A stretch of 64,000 bases of DNA from Parvularcula lutaonensis (GTDB lineage Bacteria > Pseudomonadota > Alphaproteobacteria > Caulobacterales > Parvularculaceae): positions 1,495,501 through 1,559,500 of the forward strand of contig NZ_BMXU01000001.1 in the NCBI RefSeq assembly GCF_014651915.1. The letters run 5' to 3'. The position numbers and the translations under genes were made by a program. Each line of letters opens with the position of its first letter. The stretch's first letter is position 1. The notes below the pieces were generated by a model that made no database searches, was not told where the DNA came from, and saw only the letters and a list, made by a program, of their open reading frames with translations. This document shows positions 17,907 to 26,595 of this stretch, one piece after another.

Positions 17907-18006
17907 CGCTTTACCATCCGGTTTCAGGTGTCTTCGACCAAGACTGACAGCAGGTCTCATGCCGCTCTTGGCTGATTTTGCAAAGGTTTCGTTATAGTCG
18001 GCTGCA

Positions 18007-18252
18007 TCAGCTGAAGTCGTAGGCCCTGCCACCCTTTTCCCAGTCGCCATAGCGCGTGGGTTCGGCCTTTCTGTCACCGCCATTGACCTCTTTCGGCACA
18101 TCGGCACGGGCATCGATCGCATCGCGCCGGGCACGGGCCTCCCGCAGGATCTCGATCTCCTTGTCCGTCAGCTTCCGGCCGTTCGCGAAGAGGGGAATCC
18201 CGTCTTCGGTCTTGGGCACGGGTTCCAGTTCCTTGTCGCCAGTATCGGTCAC
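18007..18252 (-). CDS. DUF1674 / SDHAF4-type succinate dehydrogenase assembly factor
   Basis: An 81-residue protein whose C-terminus [16 protein letters not shown] matches the DUF1674 (SDHAF4) signature. In mitochondria SDHAF4 binds flavinylated SdhA and promotes succinate dehydrogenase assembly; bacterial members are presumed to do the same. It starts at a GTG (18252) with GAGGAA about 10 bases upstream. It is divergent from htpX across about 75 bases that must hold both promoters. Confidence 0.85.
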   Translation of the reverse strand: MTDTGDKELEPVPKTEDGIPLFANGRKLTDKEIEILREARARRDAIDARADVPKEVNGGDRKAEPTRYGDWEKGGRAYDFS

Positions 18253-18326
18253 GGTTGCGTGTTCCTCTTCAAACAGCGGCGCGGAGAACTAACCTAGCGT
18301 CGAGAGATAAAGACACCATCAGACCA

Positions 18327-19241
18327 ATGAACGCAAATTTCCGCACCCTCGTCCTGATGGCCCTGATGACGGCGATCTTCGGCACCGTCGGTGCCCTGAT
18401 CGGTGGCAGGGGCGGCATGATCCTCGCGCTTGCCTTCGCCGCGGCGAGCAACCTTTACGCCTATTGGAATGCCGACAAGATCGTCCTGCGCATGTACCGG
18501 GCGCGGGAAATCGGTCCCGACGAACCGGATCCGCGCCTCCGGCGCTTTGCCGAAGGGGTGGCTGGCCTCGCTGCAAGGGCAGGTCTGCCGACGCCGAGGA
18601 CCTACATCATCGACCAGGCCCAGCCCAATGCTTTCGCTACCGGAAGGAACCCCCAGAATGCTGCTGTTGCCGCGACGACGGGGCTGCTGGAAACCCTCAC
18701 GGAAGAAGAGGTGATGGGCGTCATGGCCCATGAGCTCGCCCATGTCATGAACCGCGACACGCTGACCATGACGATGACCGCGACGCTCGCCGGTGCGATC
18801 TCGGCGCTTGCCAATTTTGCGATGTTCTTCGGTGGCAGGCGGGACGAGGGCGTCAACCCGATCGCCATGATCGCCATCGTGCTGCTGGCCCCGATTGCCG
18901 CGAGCCTCGTCCAGCTGGCGATCAGCCGGACGCGTGAATACCAGGCGGACAGGATCGGCGCGGAGATTTGCGGTCGTCCCGACTGGCTCGCTTCGGCGCT
19001 CGCAAAGATCTCCAGCAAGGCAGCGCGGACGCCAATGCCGCTGGCGGAGCGCAATCCGGCATCGGGCCAGATGATGATCGTCAATCCGCTATCGGGCGGC
19101 GGCGTCTCAGCCCTGTTCTCGACTCACCCGCCGGTTGAAGACAGGATCCAGAGGCTCCTCGCCATGGCGAACGGCGGTGGACACCCGTCGGTCCCGCCGC
19201 AGCGGGCGCGCCCGGCACCGCAGCGCGGCCCTTGGGGTTAG
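18327..19241 (+). CDS. htpX: Membrane zinc metalloprotease HtpX
   Basis: A 304-residue M48B protease for membrane protein quality control. Two N-terminal membrane segments (about residues 7-45) are followed by the zinc motif [13 protein letters not shown] (HEXXH) and two more hydrophobic segments. The third ligand region [14 protein letters not shown] and a C-terminal [13 protein letters not shown] are present. The start MNANFRT at 18327 is the family start; upstream in-frame codons are not conserved. The proline/arginine-rich tail is short. Confidence 0.94.
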   Translation: MNANFRTLVLMALMTAIFGTVGALIGGRGGMILALAFAAASNLYAYWNADKIVLRMYRAREIGPDEPDPRLRRFAEGVAGLAARAGLPTPRTYIIDQAQPNAFATGRNPQNAAVAATTGLLETLTEEEVMGVMAHELAHVMNRDTLTMTMTATLAGAISALANFAMFFGGRRDEGVNPIAMIAIVLLAPIAASLVQLAISRTREYQADRIGAEICGRPDWLASALAKISSKAARTPMPLAERNPASGQMMIVNPLSGGGVSALFSTHPPVEDRIQRLLAMANGGGHPSVPPQRARPAPQRGPWG

Positions 19242-19244
19242 CCC

Positions 19245-19706
19245 CTATTCCTTCTCGGTCGTTTCGCCCTCGGAACCCTCTTCCTCCGTCTTTTCGGACG
19301 TCGGTTCTTCGGCATCATCATCAAGGTCGTTGGCCACTTCGGCGCTCGGTGTCTTGAGGGTCGGTGCCGCCGCCGGAGGGTGCGACGGAGCGTTGAGGCC
19401 CGAGCTCATCGTGTCGCCGTCGCGGATGCCCGAGCGCAGGTGATCGTCGATGGACAGCACCGCCATGATGAGCTCCGCGCCGACACGCAGCAAAAGCAGG
19501 GAGACAATGAACTCGAGCGGGATACGCACGACGAACTTGCCGAGTCCCAGCCAGAACTTGCCGCCGAACATCTGGCCCACGGCGACGCCGAGGTCATAGA
19601 GCGTCGTCATCATGAGCAGGAACAGGAGGACGTAATAGACGAACTTCACGAGTCCGCGCCCGAGGTGCTCCTCGAAGCTCAGGAAACGGCCGATCAGTTC
19701 AGACAT
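19245..19706 (-). CDS. DUF4282-type small membrane protein
   Basis: A 153-residue protein with two hydrophobic segments (about residues 20-45 and 58-85) and a DUF4282-like core (FLSFE, YDLGVAVGQM, RIPLEFIVSLLLLRVGAELI). A long acidic, disordered C-terminal tail rich in Glu, Thr and Ser follows. The ATG at 19706 has GAGGAG about 8 bases upstream. It follows polA on the same strand with a 78-base gap. Function unknown. Confidence 0.75.
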   Translation of the reverse strand: MSELIGRFLSFEEHLGRGLVKFVYYVLLFLLMMTTLYDLGVAVGQMFGGKFWLGLGKFVVRIPLEFIVSLLLLRVGAELIMAVLSIDDHLRSGIRDGDTMSSGLNAPSHPPAAAPTLKTPSAEVANDLDDDAEEPTSEKTEEEGSEGETTEKE

Positions 19707-19784
19707 CGCGATACTCCTCGTTCGGTTCCGCTGCGCTAGCGGCTTGCGCTGGCCGGTGGAAGCCCCCGCCCGCTGGATCACGCG

Positions 19785-22595
19785 TCAGTGGGCTTCTTCC
19801 CAGTTGGGCGCGGCATTGGCGTCGACCTCAAGGGGGACCGAGAACTCCGCAGCAGGCGCCGCGGCATTCTCCATGACCTCCTTCACCACCGCGCAGGTTG
19901 CCTCCGCCTCGTCCTCCGGGCATTCGAGGACAAGCTCGTCATGCACCTGGAGCAGCATCCTCGCGCCGAGACCTGCCTCCTGGAGGGCTGGGGGCACACG
20001 GACCATGGCGCGCTTGACGACATCCGCTGCGGTGCCTTGGATCGGCGCGTTGATCGCCTGGCGTTCGGCAAAGGCGCGCATGTTGGGCTGCTTGGCGTTG
20101 ATGCCTGGGATATGGGTTTTCCGCCCAAAGACTGTCTCGGTGTAACCGTTCTCTTTCGCCGCGGCGACTGTCTCGTCCATGTAACGGCGGATGCCCGGGA
20201 ACTTCGCGAAATAGCTGTCGATGTAATCCTTCGCCACGCTGCGGTCGATGCCGAGGCGCGACGATAGTCCGAAGGCGGAAATTCCGTAGATGATCCCGAA
20301 ATTTATCGTCTTGGCGGAGCGGCGGAGATCCGGTGTCACGTCATCGAGCGGCACGCCGAACACCTCCGATGCCGTCAGCGCGTGGACGTCGATCCCTTCG
20401 TTGAAGGCCCGCGCCAGCTCCGGGACGTTGCCGATATGGGCAAGGAGGCGAAGCTCGATCTGCGAGTAGTCGGCGGAGACGATCAGGTTCCCTTTCTCCG
20501 CGATGAAAGCGCGCCGGATCTTGCGTCCTTCTTCAGTCCGTATCGGGATGTTTTGCAGGTTGGGATCGTTGGACGAGAGCCGGCCGGTGTTGGTGGATGC
20601 CAGCGAGAAGCTCGTATGCACCCGGCCCGTCTCGGGATGAATGGCCTCGACAAGGGCATCGGCATAAGTCGATTTGAGCTTTGACATCTGGCGCCAGCCG
20701 AGAACTGCCTTGGGAACCTCGTGGCCCTCGGCAGCGAGCTCCTCGAGAAGATCCGCACCCGTGGCCCAGGCGCCGGTCTTTGTCTTCTTGCCGCCGGGTA
20801 GCCCGAGCTTGCCGAACAGGATTTCGCCGATCTGCTTGGGCGAGCCGAGATTGAATTTTTCGCCGGCCGCCTCGTAGGCCTCTTGTTCATACATCGCCAT
20901 CTTCTGGGCGAACTCTGAGGAAAGACGGGAAAGCTCGTCCCGGTCGACCTTGATGCCCTCGCGCTCCATCCGGGCAATGACGGGAACGAGGGGGCGTTCG
21001 ATGCGTTCGTAAACGGTCAGCATACTGTCTTCAAGCAGTTTCCTGCGGAGGACAAGGCCCAGGCGCTGGGTCACATCGGCGTCCTCGGCCGCGTATTTCG
21101 TCGCATCGGGTATCGGGATCTGGTCGAAGGTCTTCTGTTTCTTGCCCTTGCCAGCAAGATCCGTAAACGGAATGCAAGTATGGCCGAGGTGGCGCTCGGC
21201 AAGCTCGTCCATGCCGTGGCCACCTTCGCCGCATTCGAGGACATAAGACATCAGCATGGTGTCATCCACGGGCGAGAGCGTCGCCCCGTGGCGCGCGAGC
21301 ACAACGAGGTCGTATTTGAGGTTCTGGCCAACCTTGACCACCGAAGGATCGGTGAAGATTCCCTCGAGGGCTTCGAGCACTTCGTTCGTGTCCAGTTGTT
21401 TCTCATCGCTCGCGTCACCGAGATCGAGACCATCCGCACCATGAAGAAGCGGCACATAAACCGCATCGCCCGGCGCCGCTGCGAGGCAGATGCCCACGAG
21501 TCGCGCGCGCATCGCGTTGAGGCTGTCGGTCTCGGTGTCGGCCGCGAGGGTTCCGAACTCATAGGCCCGATCAATGAACGCCCTCAGGTCTTCCATCGTG
21601 AAGATCGCCCTGTAGGCCGACGGGTCGATCTTGTTATCGAGTTCTTTCATCGCCGGGTTCCCTTCGCCGGAGGAGGCCTCGATCCCGCCGTCGTTTCGTA
21701 CCCGGTTCGTCAGTGTGGTGAGTTCCATCTCTTCGAGGAAGTCGACCAGCTTCTGGTGGTCGAACTCTGCGACACCGAACTCTTCGGGGTCCTCGAGGCC
21801 GTCCATATGGGCATCGAGGGTGACGAGCTTCTTCGACATCAGCGCATCGTCGGCGAAGGCGATCAGGTTTTCGCGACGCTTCTTCTGCTTGATGTTCTCT
21901 GCATTGGCGAGCAGTTCTTCGAGCGTTCCGTACTCGTTGAGAAGCTGGGCGGCTGTCTTCGGGCCGATGCCCGGAACGCCGGGAACATTGTCGGTGGAGT
22001 CCCCCATCAGGGCCTGCAGGTCGATCATCTTCTCGGGGCCGACGCCGAACTTCTCGATCACCCCTGCGGCGTCGATGATCTTGTTCTTCATCGGGTCGAA
22101 CATCACGACCTTGTCGTTCACAAGCTGGGTCAGGTCCTTGTCCGAGGAGACGATGACGACTTCCGCACCCTTCTCCGCCGCCATCCGGGCATAGGTGGCG
22201 ATGATATCGTCTGCCTCGAAGCCTTCTTCCTCCTTGCACGGAAGGCCGAAGGCGCGTGTCGCATCGCGAATGAGTGAGAATTGGGGCCGAAGGTCCTCCG
22301 GTGGCTCGTCTCGGTTGGCCTTGTAATCCGGATAAAGATCGTTGCGGAAGCTGTAGCCCGAATGGTCGAAGATGACCGCGAAGTGAGTGGGCGTGCCGAT
22401 ATGCTCGACCGCATCGTTGCTGGCATCGGACAACAGCTTCCACAGCATGTTGCAGAAGCCCGACACCGCACCAATGGGCAGGCCGTCGGACTTCCTCGTC
22501 AGCGGCGGCAGCGCATGGAAGGCGCGGAAGATATAGGCGGAGCCATCGACAAGGTAGAGACGGCTGTTCTCGTTCAGGGGGGCGTGCTTCGGCAT
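19785..22595 (-). CDS. polA: DNA polymerase I
   Basis: A 936-residue family A polymerase for Okazaki fragment maturation and repair. All three domains are present. They are a 5' nuclease (YLVDGSAYIFRAFHALPP start, VIVSSDKDLTQLV, GVPGIGPKTAAQLL), a 3'-5' exonuclease with its DTETDS motif apparently intact (around residue 350), and a polymerase with SADYSQIELRLLAHI, RRSAKTINFGIIYGIS and the final LQVHDELVLECP. Length is typical, and no disruptions are visible. Confidence 0.97.
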   Translation of the reverse strand: MPKHAPLNENSRLYLVDGSAYIFRAFHALPPLTRKSDGLPIGAVSGFCNMLWKLLSDASNDAVEHIGTPTHFAVIFDHSGYSFRNDLYPDYKANRDEPPEDLRPQFSLIRDATRAFGLPCKEEEGFEADDIIATYARMAAEKGAEVVIVSSDKDLTQLVNDKVVMFDPMKNKIIDAAGVIEKFGVGPEKMIDLQALMGDSTDNVPGVPGIGPKTAAQLLNEYGTLEELLANAENIKQKKRRENLIAFADDALMSKKLVTLDAHMDGLEDPEEFGVAEFDHQKLVDFLEEMELTTLTNRVRNDGGIEASSGEGNPAMKELDNKIDPSAYRAIFTMEDLRAFIDRAYEFGTLAADTETDSLNAMRARLVGICLAAAPGDAVYVPLLHGADGLDLGDASDEKQLDTNEVLEALEGIFTDPSVVKVGQNLKYDLVVLARHGATLSPVDDTMLMSYVLECGEGGHGMDELAERHLGHTCIPFTDLAGKGKKQKTFDQIPIPDATKYAAEDADVTQRLGLVLRRKLLEDSMLTVYERIERPLVPVIARMEREGIKVDRDELSRLSSEFAQKMAMYEQEAYEAAGEKFNLGSPKQIGEILFGKLGLPGGKKTKTGAWATGADLLEELAAEGHEVPKAVLGWRQMSKLKSTYADALVEAIHPETGRVHTSFSLASTNTGRLSSNDPNLQNIPIRTEEGRKIRRAFIAEKGNLIVSADYSQIELRLLAHIGNVPELARAFNEGIDVHALTASEVFGVPLDDVTPDLRRSAKTINFGIIYGISAFGLSSRLGIDRSVAKDYIDSYFAKFPGIRRYMDETVAAAKENGYTETVFGRKTHIPGINAKQPNMRAFAERQAINAPIQGTAADVVKRAMVRVPPALQEAGLGARMLLQVHDELVLECPEDEAEATCAVVKEVMENAAAPAAEFSVPLEVDANAAPNWEEAH

Positions 22596-22648
22596 GGCCG
22601 CGTCTCTAGCGGTCCTTGGCCGAAGTCACAAAGGAAACGAGCGGTGCG

Positions 22649-23950
22649 TTACGCCGCGCCGACGACCTTGAGGGCGTGCCCCTTCTGGCTCTCGCGCTCT
22701 TCTTCGGGGTCGAAGCGATCGGCGATGAACTTGGCGAGGCGCGGCTGGATTTCGTTTCGCCACTTCTTGCCGTTGAAGACGCCGTAGTGCCCCGCGCCCT
22801 TCTGGATGTAGTCGAGCTGGTCCTTGGCCGGAATGTTCGTGCAGAGATCGTGGGCGGCCTGCGTCTGGCCGATGCCCGAAATATCGTCCAGCTCGCCTTC
22901 GACGGTCATCAGCGCAATATCCTTGATCGCCGACGGGTCCACAACTTTGCCATTATGGGTGAAGAGACCGCGCGGCAGCAGGTACTCCTGGAAAACGTCG
23001 TGGATGGTCTGGAGATAGAACTCCGCCGTCATGTCACACACTGCGAGATACTCGTCGTAGAAGACCTCGTGTTTCTTGGCCGCGAAGTCGTCACCCTGCA
23101 GGATGTTGGCGTAGTAGTCGAAGCTCGCATTCACGTGCCGCTCCATGTTCATGGACATGAAGCTGAAAAGCTGGATGAAGCCCGGATAGACCCGCCGCGT
23201 GAAGCCTGCATAGGGGGCCGGCACGGTCTGGATCATGTTCTCCTCGAACCACTCGAAGGCTTTCTGCTCGGCCAGGAGGTTCGTCACCGTCGGCGACTTC
23301 CGGGCGTCGATCGGGGAGCCCATGAAGGTCATCGAGCGCGGGCGGGCCGGATCGTCCTCGGCCGCCATGACCGAGCAGGCCGCGAGCAGCGGCGGACCCG
23401 GCTGGCAGACGGCCATGGTATGGCTGCCCGGACCGATCATGCGAATGAACTCGATCAGGTAATCGATATAGGTGTTGAGGTCGAAACGGCCGAAGATCAC
23501 CGGAACGTCGCGGGCGTCTGTCCAGTCGGTGATAAACACCTCATGGCCCGGCAGCATCGCCTCGACGGTGCCGCGCAGCAGTGTCGCATGGTGCCCCGAC
23601 ATCGGTGCAACGATGAGGACGCGCGGTTGGGGTTCAAAGCTTTTGATTGTCGCAAGAACATTCGGATCGCGACGGAAACGAAGCAGGCGGCCAAAGGGTT
23701 TCTCGAGCACTGTCTCGACAGTGACAGGCACCTCGACGCCCTCGATTTCGGTCGTGGGCAAACGCCAGTCCGGCTTGCCATAGCGGCGCGTGGCCATCTC
23801 GAAGACGTTATGGCCGGCGATGAAGGCCCGGCTCGGCCAGCTGTCGCGGGCGATGTTGGCAGGATTGTCGACCAGGCTCGCGGTTGCACGGGCCATCTGC
23901 CTGACCGGTGCCATCAGCTGGTGTGCCGCTTCGTAAGCCGAATAGATCAT
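22649..23950 (-). CDS. phaZ: Intracellular polyhydroxyalkanoate depolymerase
   Basis: A 433-residue alpha/beta-hydrolase of the intracellular PHB depolymerase family, which mobilises PHA granules. The catalytic-cysteine box AVCQPGPPLLAA (CQPxxP type) is present, as are the N-terminal MIYSAYEAAHQ and the C-terminal GHYGVFNGKKWRNEI with the expected histidine. The ATG at 23950 has GAGG 6 bases upstream. It shows that the organism stores PHA, although no phaC or phasin is in the window. Confidence 0.92.
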   Translation of the reverse strand: MIYSAYEAAHQLMAPVRQMARATASLVDNPANIARDSWPSRAFIAGHNVFEMATRRYGKPDWRLPTTEIEGVEVPVTVETVLEKPFGRLLRFRRDPNVLATIKSFEPQPRVLIVAPMSGHHATLLRGTVEAMLPGHEVFITDWTDARDVPVIFGRFDLNTYIDYLIEFIRMIGPGSHTMAVCQPGPPLLAACSVMAAEDDPARPRSMTFMGSPIDARKSPTVTNLLAEQKAFEWFEENMIQTVPAPYAGFTRRVYPGFIQLFSFMSMNMERHVNASFDYYANILQGDDFAAKKHEVFYDEYLAVCDMTAEFYLQTIHDVFQEYLLPRGLFTHNGKVVDPSAIKDIALMTVEGELDDISGIGQTQAAHDLCTNIPAKDQLDYIQKGAGHYGVFNGKKWRNEIQPRLAKFIADRFDPEEERESQKGHALKVVGAA

Positions 23951-24041
23951 ATCAAACCTCGGGTGCCTGATGCTCTGGATGTGCGATGCAACACGAGAAC
24001 GCAGAATTCCGCAATCTTTATGAAGGTCGCGTGAACAACAG

Positions 24042-24614
24042 CTAGAGGCGGGCCTTGATCCGCGCGGCAATGACCGCAGGGTCCATGTCGTCATTGAAGG
24101 CAACGATTGGCTGCCCCGAGGCGTCGGTCAGGAAGAAAAGCGACTGATGGTCAACGGTATAGCCGACAGCACTGTCCTTGAGGGGCACCTTCGCGGCAAA
24201 AACGCGCATCCGGTTGCGGGCGTCCTTCAGCTCCTCCTCGCTTCCTGTGAGGCCGAGGATCCTCGGATCGAAGGAAAGATGCGCGCGCAGCCGCTCGGCG
24301 GTGTCCCGCTCGGGATCCACCGTAATGAAGAGGGGTTGCACGTCGCCCGCATCGCGTCCCAGCTGGTCGAGGGTCGCCGTCATCACGCCCAAGGCTGCAG
24401 GACAGACATCAGGACAACTCGTGAAGCCAAAATAGATCAGCATCGGTTTGCCCTCGAAACGTTCGTCGCTAGCAGGTTCGCCATACATGTCGATAAGGTC
24501 GAACTCAGCGGAGAAGGCTTCGTTGAGCTCGATCTCGCCGCGCGGCGGGGTGTCCTCGGTGCAGGCTGCTGCAAGAAGGAAGAAGGCGGGGATGAGATAA
24601 TTCGTCCTGATCAT
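24042..24614 (-). CDS. SCO1/SenC/PrrC-family copper protein
   Basis: A 190-residue thioredoxin-fold lipoprotein (lipobox ending at Cys18). SCO proteins bring copper to the CuA/CuB centres of haem-copper oxidases and also act as redox proteins. The metal motif FTSCPDVCP (Cys67, Cys71) and the distal histidine in YTVDHQSLFF are present. It is transcribed divergently from regB with only 40 bases between start codons. This links it to redox signalling as in Rhodobacter (senC/prrC), although there senC is joined to regA. Confidence 0.93.
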   Translation of the reverse strand: MIRTNYLIPAFFLLAAACTEDTPPRGEIELNEAFSAEFDLIDMYGEPASDERFEGKPMLIYFGFTSCPDVCPAALGVMTATLDQLGRDAGDVQPLFITVDPERDTAERLRAHLSFDPRILGLTGSEEELKDARNRMRVFAAKVPLKDSAVGYTVDHQSLFFLTDASGQPIVAFNDDMDPAVIAARIKARL

Positions 24615-24654
24615 GGGTCTTCTTATAAGCATCGCGCGGGAGCAAAGTAGGCCC

Positions 24655-25983
24655 ATGGCACCGATTGCGTTCGAACATCCGTCCATTCTTCGCCAGGGGA
24701 CCCTCACCGGGCTGCGTTGGTTCGCGATCCTGGGCCAGCTGATCGTCCTCGTGGTGGTGAAGTTCGGCTTCGGTTTCGAGATGCCCCTCGGCGGCATCCT
24801 GCTGGCGATCGCTGCGGGCGTGGTCGTCAATCTCTACGCAACGTTGAGCTTCAGCCCGGCCCAGCCGATGAAGCCCACCGAAGTCACGGCCTATCTCTGC
24901 TTCGACACGTTGCAGATCGCGACGATCCTCTACTTCACCGGTGGCATCCAGAATCCCTTCGCGCTCTGGCTCATCATGCAGGCAATGCTGGCGGCCTCGA
25001 GCCTGCGTCTCAGGCACGCGGCAATCGTCATCGGGCTGGTCGTGGCCTGCTATACGTTCCTGGCGCTTTGGCACATGCCGCTGCCGTGGACGACGACCGA
25101 TGGCTTCGCGGTGCCGCAGGTTTACAATCTCGGTCTTTGGATCGCGCTCGTGATGGGGGTTGCGTTCACGTCGGCCTATGCGTGGCGGGTGACGCAGGAA
25201 CGGGTGAAGCTGGCACAGGCGCTGACCGCGACGCAAATGGCTCTCAGTCGTGAAGAGCGCCTGACCGCACTAGACGGACTTGCCGCCGCCGCCGCCCATG
25301 AGCTCGGAACCCCGCTCGGGACCATCCAGGTCACGGCCCGCGAGATGGAGAGGGAGCTGCCCGAGGGTCCCCTGAAGGAAGACGCGGCGCTCCTGATCTC
25401 CCAGACCCAGCGCTGCCAACGCATCCTGCGGCGGCTTTCGGAGGCCGGTCAGGCCGGCGACGCGGTGCATAATGTCATCTCGCTCGACAGCCTGCTGCGC
25501 GAGGCCGCGCGGCCCTTCATCGAAAGCCCCGGCAAGGCCATCGAATTCAGTTTCGATCCCGAAAGCGGCCCGCTCCCAGAGAGGCTTCAGCGCCAGCCCG
25601 AGATTATATACGGCCTCCGCAACCTGATCGAGAACGCCACCAAATATGCCGAAAGCCGCGTCGATATCAGCGCGGCTTGGCGGGACGGCCGTCTCGAAGT
25701 GAAAATCAGCGATGACGGTCCGGGGATTCCGAACGAGACGATGCTCCGCCTAGGTGAGCCTTATCCGCGAAGCCCGGCGAAACACTCCGATGGCAAGGGC
25801 GGGCTTGGCCTCGGGTTCTTCATTGCCAAGACCCTGCTGGAGCGGACCGGCGGCGCGCTGCGTTTCGGGAACAATACGGGACGGAAGGGCGCATGGGTCG
25901 CAGTGTCCTGGCCTCTGGCCAAGCTTACCGAGAACCCCAAATCAGTTCCAGATGTATCCCCGAGGGAAGTGTACGCAACATGA
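24655..25983 (+). CDS. regB: Redox sensor histidine kinase RegB/PrrB/ActS
   Basis: A 442-residue membrane kinase with about six N-terminal membrane segments (residues 20-175). The quinone-binding heptapeptide GGIQNPF sits at 96-102. The H-box AAHELGTPLGTI has the phosphorylated His215, and the redox-active cysteine lies at Cys254 (QRCQRIL), equivalent to Cys265 of Rhodobacter RegB. An HATPase domain (LIENATKYA, DDGPGIP, GGLGLGFFIAKTLLE) follows. All sensing residues are intact. Its stop overlaps the regA ATG (ATGA), so the pair is co-translated. Confidence 0.95.
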   Translation: MAPIAFEHPSILRQGTLTGLRWFAILGQLIVLVVVKFGFGFEMPLGGILLAIAAGVVVNLYATLSFSPAQPMKPTEVTAYLCFDTLQIATILYFTGGIQNPFALWLIMQAMLAASSLRLRHAAIVIGLVVACYTFLALWHMPLPWTTTDGFAVPQVYNLGLWIALVMGVAFTSAYAWRVTQERVKLAQALTATQMALSREERLTALDGLAAAAAHELGTPLGTIQVTAREMERELPEGPLKEDAALLISQTQRCQRILRRLSEAGQAGDAVHNVISLDSLLREAARPFIESPGKAIEFSFDPESGPLPERLQRQPEIIYGLRNLIENATKYAESRVDISAAWRDGRLEVKISDDGPGIPNETMLRLGEPYPRSPAKHSDGKGGLGLGFFIAKTLLERTGGALRFGNNTGRKGAWVAVSWPLAKLTENPKSVPDVSPREVYAT

Positions 25984-26528
25984 CAGAAATCCGAGATCTC
26001 CCAGACGATGCCAGTTGCCTGATCGTCGATGATGACCAGCCTTTCCGCACCCGCCTCGGTCGGGCGATGGAGAAGCGCGGCTTCAAGCCTGTCCTCGCGG
26101 AGGGAGTCAACGAAGCCAAGGCCCTGATCCGGCAGAACCCGCCGTCCTTCGCCGTCGTGGACCTGCGCCTTGACGACGGCGACGGCATCGACGTCGTGAA
26201 TTTCCTGCATGAACAGCGGGCCGACAGCCGCGCGGTGATCCTGACCGGCTATGGCAACATCACCACTGCCGTCGCCGCGGTGAAGGCTGGTGCCATCGAC
26301 TATCTCGCCAAGCCTGCCGATGCCGACGATGTGCAGAAGGCCCTTCTCGCCCGCGAAGGCGAGTTTCCCGAGCCACCTGAAAACCCGATGTCGGCTGACC
26401 GGGTCCGGTGGGAGCACATCCAGCGCGTCTACGAGCTTTGCGGCCATAACGTGTCGGAGACGGCCCGGCGCCTCGGCATGCACCGCAGGACCCTGCAGCG
26501 GATCCTCGCCAAGCGCGCACCGCAGTGA
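25980..26528 (+). CDS. regA: Response regulator RegA/PrrA/ActR
   Basis: A 182-residue regulator with a receiver domain (phospho-acceptor Asp61 in VVDLRLDDGDG, Thr in ILTGYGN, Lys in YLAKPAD). The compact Fis-type helix-turn-helix NVSETARRLGMHRRTLQRIL at the C-terminus is nearly invariant in the RegA family. RegA controls respiratory, photosynthetic, nitrogen and carbon fixation genes in response to redox state. The ATG at 25980 overlaps the regB stop. Confidence 0.95.
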   Translation: MTEIRDLPDDASCLIVDDDQPFRTRLGRAMEKRGFKPVLAEGVNEAKALIRQNPPSFAVVDLRLDDGDGIDVVNFLHEQRADSRAVILTGYGNITTAVAAVKAGAIDYLAKPADADDVQKALLAREGEFPEPPENPMSADRVRWEHIQRVYELCGHNVSETARRLGMHRRTLQRILAKRAPQ

Positions 26529-26595
26529 CTGCGCTGTAGAGATGAAACCACCGCGGGGCTGGCGCCCCCGGCGGTCCTCAGGCAGCGACCACAGG

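Noticed and set aside
15450-17975. 841-codon open frame on the plus strand
   Set aside because: It lies opposite the TPR lipoprotein gene, has no ribosome site or family motifs, and is a usual antisense artefact of GC-rich, Glu/Ala-rich repeats.
26545-26577. Terminator between regA and maeB
   Set aside because: A GC-rich imperfect hairpin is present but with no T-run on either strand; evidence too weak to list.
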